Shown piece after piece: positions 1 to 6,077 of a DNA stretch of 7,831 nt. Positions within the stretch are counted from its first letter, which is position 1. Every line of letters starts with the position of its first letter. This DNA comes from Candidatus Zixiibacteriota bacterium. GTDB lineage: Bacteria; Zixibacteria; MSB-5A5; GN15; FEB-12. A program made the position numbers and the translations under genes. Location: contig JACRAV010000137.1 of assembly GCA_016213305.1 (NCBI GenBank), positions 1 to 7,831 of the forward strand. The letters are read 5' to 3'. The notes beneath the pieces are model-generated. The model saw only the letters and a list, made by a program, of their open reading frames with translations, had not been told where the DNA came from and did not search any database.

Positions 1-954
1 GATAATGCGTACCTCGAATTTGAACGCCCCATTGTGGAGTTGGAGAAGAAAATCTCCGACATGAAGGATTTCAGCGCTGGGAATATTGAGCTCTCGGCTG
101 AAATTGCTTCCCTTCAGATCAAGCTGGAGCGCCTCCGCGAAGAGATCTATTCCAATCTCGACCGCTGGCAACAAGTTCAGATATCACGCCATCCCCGCCG
201 TCCCTACACCTACGACTATATCACCCACATGACCACCGACTTTGTCGAGCTTCACGGCGACCGCGGCTTCGCCGATGACAAAGCGATGGTCGGCGGATTC
301 GCCCGGATCGACGGCGAGCCGGTAATGATCATCGGCCAGCAAAAAGGGCGGGATACCAAACAGAAACTCTATCGTAATTTCGGCATGGCCCATCCGGAAG
401 GGTATCGTAAAGCCCGCCGGCTTTTCTTTCTGGCGGAGAAATTCAATGTTCCAATCGTGGTGCTGGTTGACACCCCCGGCGCATTTCCGGGGATCGGCGC
501 CGAGGAACGCGGCCAGGCCGAAGCGATCGCCAAGAACATTCAGGAGATGTTTCGCCTCAGGGTTCCGATTGTTGTCGTCATTATTGGCGAGGGCGCCTCG
601 GGTGGCGCACTCGGTATCGGCGTGGGGGACAAAGTCCTCATGCTCGAACATGCCTGGTATTCCGTTATCTCGCCCGAAGGGTGCGCCGCCATATTGTGGC
701 GCGACGCCGCCAAAGCCCCGGAAGCGGCCGAAGCCCTCAAGCCCGCGTCGCAAGACCTCCTGAGTCTGGGCATTGTGGACAAAATCGTGCCGGAGCCGCC
801 CGCCGGCGCTCACAACGATCACCCCGGCGCCGCCACCCTGCTCAGAGAAGAACTGGCTCGCACCCTGAGCGAATTGAAACACTTGTCGGTCGAGCAGTTG
901 TTGAAACTGCGGCTCGACAAATACCGAAAAATGGGCCAGTATCTGGAAATCTGA
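1..954 (+). CDS. accA: Acetyl-CoA carboxylase carboxyltransferase subunit alpha (5' end cut by window)
   Basis: AccA pairs with AccD to form the carboxyltransferase, which moves the carboxyl group from biotin on AccB to acetyl-CoA and makes malonyl-CoA for fatty-acid synthesis in the cytoplasm. The frame is open from base 1 and encodes 317 residues before TGA. The first visible residues, YLEFERPIVELEKKI, match the conserved AccA N-terminus, so only the start codon and perhaps a few residues are missing. The GTG at 34 is an internal valine, not the start. Typical blocks follow in order (visible numbering): RHPxRPYTxDY near 63, DDKAMVGG near 92, RNFGMAHPEGYRKA near 125, DTPGAFPGIGAEERGQ near 157 and GASGGALGIGVGD near 198. 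The paired glycines 201-202 correspond to the oxyanion-hole glycines of the family. About 319 residues is usual, so the protein is essentially complete. The next gene starts 10 bp downstream. accD is not in the window. Confidence 0.97.
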   Translation, partial: DNAYLEFERPIVELEKKISDMKDFSAGNIELSAEIASLQIKLERLREEIYSNLDRWQQVQISRHPRRPYTYDYITHMTTDFVELHGDRGFADDKAMVGGFARIDGEPVMIIGQQKGRDTKQKLYRNFGMAHPEGYRKARRLFFLAEKFNVPIVVLVDTPGAFPGIGAEERGQAEAIAKNIQEMFRLRVPIVVVIIGEGASGGALGIGVGDKVLMLEHAWYSVISPEGCAAILWRDAAKAPEAAEALKPASQDLLSLGIVDKIVPEPPAGAHNDHPGAATLLREELARTLSELKHLSVEQLLKLRLDKYRKMGQYLEI

Positions 955-964
955 GGTGCCTCGC

Positions 965-1135
965 ATGCCGTTGTCCGAAAAACTTGTCAAAGAACTCGTG
1001 TGTCCAAAATGTCGTGGTCCACTGGAATATCAGCAGGCCGCCAATCGCCTTGTCTGTCAGCCATGCCGGCTGGCCTATCCGATCGCCGATGATGTTCCGG
1101 TCATGCTGATCGACGAGGCCGAAAAGGTACAGTAA
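965..1135 (+). CDS. Small Trm112/UPF0434-family zinc-ribbon protein (56 aa)
   Basis: This short gene encodes a 56-residue protein with two cysteine pairs, CPKC at 13-16 and CQPC at 31-34, followed by the family-typical tail AYPIADDVPVML. That layout matches the bacterial Trm112-like/UPF0434 (YcaR) family. Eukaryotic and archaeal Trm112 proteins bind zinc and activate several methyltransferases, while the role of the bacterial members is poorly defined. E. coli YcaR, as I recall it, lacks the fourth cysteine; here all four are present, so zinc binding is likely. The start is supported by GAGGTG at 953-958, six bases before the ATG and overlapping the accA stop codon, so translation is probably coupled to accA. 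The next gene begins within about 11 bp. Family assignment is fairly sure; the partner and function cannot be told from sequence. Confidence 0.85.
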   Translation: MPLSEKLVKELVCPKCRGPLEYQQAANRLVCQPCRLAYPIADDVPVMLIDEAEKVQ

Positions 1136-1138
1136 AGG
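1134..1138 (+). promoter_or_regulatory. Ribosome binding site that decides the ptsN-like start
   Basis: AAAGG overlaps the stop codon of the zinc-ribbon gene. It lies only 2 bases before the ATG at 1141 but 8 bases before the in-frame ATG at 1147. The longer spacing is the workable one, so the second ATG is preferred. The protein then begins MKLSKF, which resembles many PTS IIA-like proteins. The motif is weak, so this is a moderate-confidence choice. Confidence 0.5.
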
Positions 1139-1146
1139 TTATGGGT

Positions 1147-1599
1147 ATGAAATTGTCCAAGTTTTGCGATGAAAATCTCATCCAGTTCGATCTCCGCGCC
1201 TCCGGGAAAAAAGAGGCCATTGAGGAATTGGTCGATCTGGCGGCCCGCTCCAACATGATCAAGGATCGCGAAGTGCTCCTGCGCGACATCATCGCCCGCG
1301 AAGAACTCGTGACCACCGGCGTCGGTTACGGCGTCGCCTTCCCGCACGCCAAGACTGGAGCCACCAAAGGGATCGTCATTGCCTTCGGCCGGAGCGACAA
1401 AGGGATTGATTTCGACGCCATGGACCATCAGCCGGTCCATCTGCTCTTTCTGATCGCGGCGCCCGAAGACGCCGTCGGGGCGCACCTGAACGTCATGTCG
1501 AGCTTGTCGTTCATGATGCGTTCGGAGGACAACCGTTCGAAACTGAAGAAAGCCGGCTCTCCCGGAGACGTGCTGGCGCTGATGGATAGTCTGACCTGA
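1147..1599 (+). CDS. ptsN: PTS IIA domain protein, PtsN (EIIA-Ntr) type
   Basis: This is a single-domain 150-residue fructose/nitrogen-type PTS EIIA protein. The phosphorylation motif is clear in TTGVGYGVAFPHAKT, with the acceptor histidine at residue 67 from the start used here. A second block, FDAMDHQPVHLLFLIAAPED followed by AHL, is nearly superimposable on E. coli PtsN (FDAIDNQPVDLLF). In proteobacteria EIIA-Ntr takes phosphate from the EI-Ntr/NPr chain and acts as a regulator (potassium uptake, stress and envelope functions) rather than in sugar import. No PTS membrane component or HPr is in the window, which fits a regulatory role. An in-frame ATG at 1141 would add two residues. The gene sits between the zinc-ribbon gene and mreC with gaps of 11 and 30 bp and is probably in the same transcript. 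A IIA protein of an unlinked transporter is the less likely alternative. Confidence 0.9.
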   Translation: MKLSKFCDENLIQFDLRASGKKEAIEELVDLAARSNMIKDREVLLRDIIAREELVTTGVGYGVAFPHAKTGATKGIVIAFGRSDKGIDFDAMDHQPVHLLFLIAAPEDAVGAHLNVMSSLSFMMRSEDNRSKLKKAGSPGDVLALMDSLT

Positions 1600-1629
1600 C
1601 AACTTTAAGCGGCAAGGAGTGTCGCGCTC

Positions 1630-2415
1630 GTGACATGGATTTCATCCATTTTTGCCCGGTACTGGCGTAGCGTTCATCTGACATTGGTCGCCGCCCTGAC
1701 CGTCGCCCTTATCCTTCGCGTCGGCGAAATCAACGGGCTGGCCAGCCGAGCCGTCATCGGCTCGTTTTACTATCCGTTTGCCCGGCTACGCATGATTGCC
1801 TCCGACTTTGTCGGCGTGCGCGATGACAACCAGCGCCTCAACAACGCGCTGGTGGAGGCCTCGTTGAAACTCTCTCAACTCGACGAAATGCGCCGCGAAA
1901 ATCTGCGCCTGTCGGAAATCATCGGCTTTCAACCTCCCGCCGGCTATGGGCTGATCCCCGCCCGGGTTATCTCCGTGCTCGGAACCAGACTCCCCGTCGG
2001 AGCCACCATTAACCGGGGATCGGTTGAGGGGGTGAAATTCAATCAGCCGATCATCAACCAATTCGGCCTTGTCGGACGGGTGATCAGCGTGGAAACTCAT
2101 ACGGCGGCCATTCAGCTCCTGAGCGACCCCGCCAATCGCGTCGCCGCCCGCCTCTCCCAGAGCCGCGAAATGGGCATCGTCAAATATGACCTCATGCGCG
2201 GATTCATGATGGATAACTTCCCCACCGCCGGCACCATCAACGAAGGCGACACCGTCGTGTCCTCCGGACTCGGAGGCGTCTATCCCCCCGGATTGATGGT
2301 CGGACGCGTGGTCACTATTGAGCGCCCCGCCGACATTCCGTTCTGCCACGTTATGATCGAACCCATGGCCAATTTCAACTCGCTCGAAGAGGTCTTCGTG
2401 CTGAAGGAACAATAG
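1630..2415 (+). CDS. mreC: Rod shape-determining protein MreC
   Basis: MreC is the periplasmic scaffold of the elongasome; it bridges the MreB filament system to PBP2 and RodA and is known to activate PBP2. The 261-residue protein has the standard build: a short cytoplasmic N-terminus, one membrane helix at about residues 16-31, a coiled coil at about 62-97 and the paired beta-barrel domain at about 103-258. Recognisable family blocks are FGLVGRVISV near 145, LLSDPANRVAAR near 163, and GDTVVSSGLGGVYPPGLMVGRVV at 206-228. The GTG start is supported by AAGGAG at 1614-1619, ten bases upstream; no in-frame ATG offers a better start. The stop is two bases before mreD. MreB, which normally precedes mreC, is not encoded here. 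Confidence 0.96.
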   Translation: MTWISSIFARYWRSVHLTLVAALTVALILRVGEINGLASRAVIGSFYYPFARLRMIASDFVGVRDDNQRLNNALVEASLKLSQLDEMRRENLRLSEIIGFQPPAGYGLIPARVISVLGTRLPVGATINRGSVEGVKFNQPIINQFGLVGRVISVETHTAAIQLLSDPANRVAARLSQSREMGIVKYDLMRGFMMDNFPTAGTINEGDTVVSSGLGGVYPPGLMVGRVVTIERPADIPFCHVMIEPMANFNSLEEVFVLKEQ

Positions 2416-2417
2416 AC

Positions 2418-2903
2418 GTGCGGCTTATTCCCTATATCTTGTACCTGATTCTCATTTCGTTCCACGTCGTGATCCTGGCCGATCTCACCTCCATAGCCGG
2501 GGTAAAGATCGATCTGGCCGCCTTTATCATCCTGACCGTGGCCATGTACAAGGGAGAACTGGCCGCCCTCTGGTTCGGGTTCCTGGCCGGCCTGACGGCC
2601 GGCGCCACCCTTCCCGATGCCATTGGCTGGTACGCCCTGTTTGGTGCCGTCCTGGGCCTGACTGCCAGCCGGGTCAAAGACCGCATGAACATCGAGGCGG
2701 TCGCGGCCAAGCTGGTAATCGTCTTTGTCGGGGTCATTCTGTTCAATTTTGCGGTGTCATCCGTGATCCAGGCCGAAGGGTTGGGCGCGCTTTGGTGGCG
2801 CGATATCCCCGCCGGGGCCTTATACACCACGGTTTTGGCGGCTATTTTCTTCGCCATTAAACATGGATACTTAACTGGACAGAGGTTCAAGTCGATATTC
2901 TAA
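2418..2903 (+). CDS. mreD: Rod shape-determining membrane protein MreD
   Basis: MreD is a small integral membrane protein of the elongasome, usually encoded directly after mreC. This 161-residue product is strongly hydrophobic throughout, with about six membrane segments (roughly residues 5-22, 30-44, 48-63, 66-83, 97-115 and 131-147), the usual number and length for MreD. The acidic and polar stretch around residues 58-68, GLTAGATLPDA, lies where family members carry a conserved Gly/Asp-containing loop. The start is GTG, two bases after the mreC stop, with AAGGA at 2404-2408 inside the end of mreC, nine bases upstream. This implies translational coupling. MreD proteins diverge a great deal in sequence, so the call leans on size, topology and position between mreC and mrdA. 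Confidence 0.9.
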   Translation: MRLIPYILYLILISFHVVILADLTSIAGVKIDLAAFIILTVAMYKGELAALWFGFLAGLTAGATLPDAIGWYALFGAVLGLTASRVKDRMNIEAVAAKLVIVFVGVILFNFAVSSVIQAEGLGALWWRDIPAGALYTTVLAAIFFAIKHGYLTGQRFKSIF

Positions 2904-2909
2904 CCTGAG

Positions 2910-4727
2910 ATGACAAATCGACAACTGCCCATGGGAGACCGCTACCGCCTCGCCTTATGCGTGGTGGCCGTTGTTGTTCTCTTTATGTTCGGCGGTTTGA
3001 TTAAGTTGCAGATTGTTCAGCACGACGAGTTGTCCGCGCTCTCCGAGAGCAATCGGCTCCGGGTCGTGCCGATCGTGCCGCCGCGGGGAATCATGTATGA
3101 CCGCGAAGGCCGGCAGATCGTAAACAACCGACCCTCCTACACTCTCTCGGTCGTCCCGGCCGAAGAAGTCAAAGGCAAAACCCTCGCTAACCTGTCGACG
3201 GTTATCGGCCTCGATACAACCCAGATCCGAAGAAACGTCCGCAGGACCATGATCACCCAATATCAGCCCGCGCCGATCATGCGCGATGTCCCCTTTGACA
3301 AAATCGCGGTTCTTGAGGAACGGAGCGGAGATTTCCCCGGCATCAGTTACCAGATGGACCGGGTGCGACAGTACGTCGCCCCGCCCGGGTCCGAGGCCTT
3401 CTCCGGATATGTCGGCGAACTTTCGGCTGATGAAGTGGAAAGAGTTGACCCGGACCTCTATCGTCTGGGAAGCATGATCGGCAAGAAAGGCCTCGAAAAA
3501 CAGTACGACCAATTGCTCCGGGGCAAGGAAGGCACCGCCTATTTTGAGGTCTTTTCGTCGGGACAAGTGCTCGGTCCCTATGCCGGAAAACAAAGGGTCG
3601 AGGCGGTCGCCGGGGCGGATTTGACCCTGTCTATCGATCTCGATCTCCAGCAACTGGCCACCCAGGTGTTCGACAGTTTTTGTTGCGGCGCTATCGTAGC
3701 GATGGACCCGCGCACGGGCGAAGTTCTGGCCCTGACCTCGTACCCCGGTTTCGATGCCAATGTCTTTTCCGGCGTCGTCTCGGAAAGTCTCTGGAATGCG
3801 GTATCCACCAATCCCGCGCACCCGCTCCTCAATCGTGACCTCAATGGCCTCTATCCACCCGGCTCCACCTTCAAATTGATTACCGTCGGCGCCGGACTCG
3901 AAGAACGAGCTATTGACATCAATTCCACTTTCCGTCCCTGCTACGGCGGCTACCAGTTTGGCACTCGCTTCTTCAGATGTTGGGATAAGGGCGGGCACGG
4001 GATTCTCACCGCTACCCATGCTCTCGAGGCCTCCTGCGACGTCTATATGTACCAGTTGGGGTTGAAGATCGGTATCGACGGCCTCAGTAAGTACATGGGC
4101 GCATGCGGCTTCGGTAAACCAACCGGCATCGACCTGCCCGGCGAAGCCGCCGGCCTCAATCCCAACACCGAATGGTACAATTCCCGGTACGGTAAAAATC
4201 GCTGGACCAACGCGCTTACACTTAATAACGCCATTGGTCAGGGAGAAATCCTCACCACCCCGATTCAACTGGCGCAATTTTACTGTGGACTCGCCAATCA
4301 CGGTCTCGTGTACCGACCGCATCTGGTCAAGTCCATTCGTTACCCGAACGGAAAATCTGCGCCCGTTACGCCCGAACTGTCATTTAAGCTCCCATTCTCC
4401 GAATCCACCCTCGCCACCCTCAACGAAGGCCTTCGGCTGGTGGTGGAAGGGAACCAGGGAACCGCCCGGCGGCTTAAGAATGATCTGTATTCCATCGGAG
4501 GCAAAACCGGCACCGCCCAGAACCCCCACGGCAATGACCACTCCTGGTTTGTCGGTGTGGCCCCGCTTGAAAACCCGGAGATCGTCTGTTGTGCCATCGT
4601 CGAAAACGCCGGTCACGGGTCCGAGGTCGCCGCGCCCGTGGTGGGACAGATTATCAAGAAATACATGGAAAAGAAGCTCGGGTTGAACAAAGTGGCACAA
4701 GCGACGATTCCCGAGGTCCAGCCATGA
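2910..4727 (+). CDS. mrdA: Penicillin-binding protein 2, elongation-specific transpeptidase
   Basis: PBP2 cross-links peptidoglycan in the lateral wall and works with RodA. The 605-residue protein (E. coli: 633) has a membrane anchor at about residues 14-32, the class B dimerisation/pedestal region with RVVPIVPPRGIMYDREG at 51-67, and the transpeptidase domain. The three active-site motifs are present: STFK at 319-322 (nucleophile Ser319), SCD at 375-377 in place of SxN as usual for PBP2, and KTG at 532-534. Cys344, Cys357, His363 and Cys376 are spaced as in a structural zinc site next to the active site. The ATG lies 6 bp after the mreD stop and has only a poor Shine-Dalgarno match, so it is probably coupled to mreD. 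A later ATG at 2931 has no better site and would shorten the cytoplasmic tail. The end overlaps rodA by 4 bp. Confidence 0.97.
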   Translation: MTNRQLPMGDRYRLALCVVAVVVLFMFGGLIKLQIVQHDELSALSESNRLRVVPIVPPRGIMYDREGRQIVNNRPSYTLSVVPAEEVKGKTLANLSTVIGLDTTQIRRNVRRTMITQYQPAPIMRDVPFDKIAVLEERSGDFPGISYQMDRVRQYVAPPGSEAFSGYVGELSADEVERVDPDLYRLGSMIGKKGLEKQYDQLLRGKEGTAYFEVFSSGQVLGPYAGKQRVEAVAGADLTLSIDLDLQQLATQVFDSFCCGAIVAMDPRTGEVLALTSYPGFDANVFSGVVSESLWNAVSTNPAHPLLNRDLNGLYPPGSTFKLITVGAGLEERAIDINSTFRPCYGGYQFGTRFFRCWDKGGHGILTATHALEASCDVYMYQLGLKIGIDGLSKYMGACGFGKPTGIDLPGEAAGLNPNTEWYNSRYGKNRWTNALTLNNAIGQGEILTTPIQLAQFYCGLANHGLVYRPHLVKSIRYPNGKSAPVTPELSFKLPFSESTLATLNEGLRLVVEGNQGTARRLKNDLYSIGGKTGTAQNPHGNDHSWFVGVAPLENPEIVCCAIVENAGHGSEVAAPVVGQIIKKYMEKKLGLNKVAQATIPEVQP

Positions 4728-5944
4728 TCCTGAATTACCGGAACCTCGACTGGAAACTGATCGGCGTGGCGTTCGCGTTGTCCGTTATCGGTATCCTGCT
4801 TATCATGTCCGCCACCCACTTTTCCAGTAGCTCCTTTGAACGCTATTATTACCAGCGACAGGCGCTCTGGCTGTGTGTGGCCATGTTCGTCTTCGCTGTC
4901 ATCGTCCATCTTCCGTTCAGATTTCTTGACCTGCTGGCTTACCTTTTCTATGCCGTTGGCGTGATTCTTCTGGCGCTGGTGCTGGTGATCGGACATACTC
5001 GCCTGGGCGCCTCGCGATGGTTCGATCTTGGACCGATATCTTTGTCGCCATCCGATGTCGGCAAGATCGGCCTTCTGCTCGCCCTCGCTCGCTTCTTCGC
5101 CTACACCCGACTCCCGGTCACTTCCAAGCGGCGGCTCGCCTTGTCGGCGCTTCTCATGCTCGTTCCGGCTCTGCTGGTACTCAAGCAACCCGATCTGGGA
5201 ACATCGCTCGTCTTCTTTGTCGTGCTGTTTGCCCTCTGGTTCTGGTCGGGATTGTCGCCCTTGTACCTTCTACTGATCGTGACGCCCATCGCCTCGCTGG
5301 TCACCGCCTCACACTGGCTTTCGTGGGCCATCTATCTGGTCGCTCTTCTGGTCTTTCTCACTTTACTCAAGCCGGGGATGCTCTTCAGCGTAGTCGCCTT
5401 CACATCTAATCTGGGTTTCGGAATGATTACGCCGTTCATGTGGAACCGGCTGGCCGATTATCAGAAATCCCGCATCATCACCTTTCTCGATCCCGGACAC
5501 GATCCGCGCGGGGCCGGGTATCAGATTATCCAATCCAAAATCGCCATTGGCTCCGGCGGACTTTGGGGAAAAGGGTTCCTGTCCGGATCGCAGGCCAAGC
5601 TCGACTTCCTCCCCGAACGCCACACCGATTTCATCTTCTCGGTCCTGGGTGAGGAATTCGGACTGCTGGGATGCCTGATCGTGATTGTCCTGTTTGGCTA
5701 CCTGTTCTTCCGTTGTCTAAAGATTGCCGTCCGGTGCCGCTCTCGGTTCGCCTCCTATCTCATCGCCGGCGCCACGGCGATTATCTTCTTCCAGTTCGTG
5801 GTCAATATCGGGATGGCCATCGGCATCATGCCCGTTACCGGCCTGCCGCTTCCGTTTCTCAGCTACGGCGGCACGGCGCTGGTCCTGTTCTGGACACTAA
5901 TTGCCCTCATTGTCAGCGCCGACTACAACTGGCAGGAATACTGA
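4724..5944 (+). CDS. rodA: Peptidoglycan glycosyltransferase RodA (SEDS family)
   Basis: RodA polymerises lipid II into glycan strands as the partner of PBP2. The 406-residue protein is multi-spanning and has the SEDS hallmarks: GASRWFDLGPISLSPSDVGK at 95-114, KQPDLGTS at 154-161, YQKSRIITFLDPGHDPRGAGYQ at 246-267, FLPERHTDFIFSVLGEE at 295-311 and MPVTGLPLPFLSYGGT at 369-384. Asp302 in HTDF is the position I take as the catalytic aspartate of E. coli RodA (D262). The start is the ATG inside ATGA, overlapping the mrdA stop by 4 bp, with GAGGT at 4713-4717 six bases upstream. The frame is open upstream to 4589, but that part lies inside mrdA and lacks homology to RodA. Two departures stand out: the usual QPSE motif reads SPSD, and the region before YQKSR has an extra hydrophobic pair, giving about 12 predicted membrane segments rather than 10. 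Confidence 0.97.
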   Translation: MILNYRNLDWKLIGVAFALSVIGILLIMSATHFSSSSFERYYYQRQALWLCVAMFVFAVIVHLPFRFLDLLAYLFYAVGVILLALVLVIGHTRLGASRWFDLGPISLSPSDVGKIGLLLALARFFAYTRLPVTSKRRLALSALLMLVPALLVLKQPDLGTSLVFFVVLFALWFWSGLSPLYLLLIVTPIASLVTASHWLSWAIYLVALLVFLTLLKPGMLFSVVAFTSNLGFGMITPFMWNRLADYQKSRIITFLDPGHDPRGAGYQIIQSKIAIGSGGLWGKGFLSGSQAKLDFLPERHTDFIFSVLGEEFGLLGCLIVIVLFGYLFFRCLKIAVRCRSRFASYLIAGATAIIFFQFVVNIGMAIGIMPVTGLPLPFLSYGGTALVLFWTLIALIVSADYNWQEY

Positions 5945-6052
5945 GCCGGGCTTCTGAAACTCCATCAGAATACGGTACTTCCCGTCATGGCGACGGTGCG
6001 AAATCAGTTGCCGTTTGAGGTTGACCGCCCCGCCCAACTTGCCGATCTTCCC
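5942..6052 (-). other. Coding-like minus-strand reading frame in the rodA downstream gap, possible remnant or repeat
   Basis: The gap between rodA and the next gene reads cleanly on the minus strand from a TAG at 6053-6055 toward rodA, for about 37 codons. The translation includes VNLKRQLISHRRHDGKYR and then ILMEFQKPGS. This composition (charged, balanced, no low-complexity bias) looks like real protein rather than random antisense. The frame then runs into the antisense of the rodA end and stops about 14 codons inside it. There is no ATG after the TAG, only a TTG at 6037-6035 without a clear ribosome binding site. It could be the tail of a decayed gene, a copy of a dispersed intergenic repeat, or chance. 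I do not recognise the family with confidence. Confidence 0.3.
5952..5970. repeat. Small inverted repeat downstream of rodA
   Basis: TTCTGA at 5952-5957 and TCAGAA at 5965-5970 form a perfect 6-bp stem with a 7-base loop, starting 8 bases after the rodA stop. No run of T follows on either strand, so it is not a typical intrinsic terminator. It might protect the 3' end of the operon transcript or belong to an intergenic repeat. A second small hairpin, CCGTC/GACGG at 5982-5996, lies just beyond it. Confidence 0.35.
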
Positions 6053-6077
6053 CTATTGATGACGGTAGAAAGAGTAT

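Noticed and set aside
34..36. GTG at 34 as the accA start
   Set aside because: The residues before it (YLEFERPI) belong to the conserved AccA N-terminus and the frame is open to base 1, so the gene begins off the window.
2955..4322. A 455-codon open frame on the minus strand opposite mrdA, plus similar long antisense frames opposite accA (184-990), mreC (1786-2412) and gap (6736-7701)
   Set aside because: All are mirror frames of strongly supported + strand genes. Their composition follows from the GC-rich third codon positions, and none shows a recognisable motif or ribosome binding site.
4589..4723. In-frame 45-codon upstream extension of rodA
   Set aside because: It lies wholly within the conserved C-terminal part of mrdA, and RodA homology begins at the ATG at 4724, which has a good ribosome binding site and an ATGA overlap.
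5952..5970. Intrinsic terminator after rodA
   Set aside because: The stem is only 6 bp, AT-rich, and is not followed by a T run on either strand.
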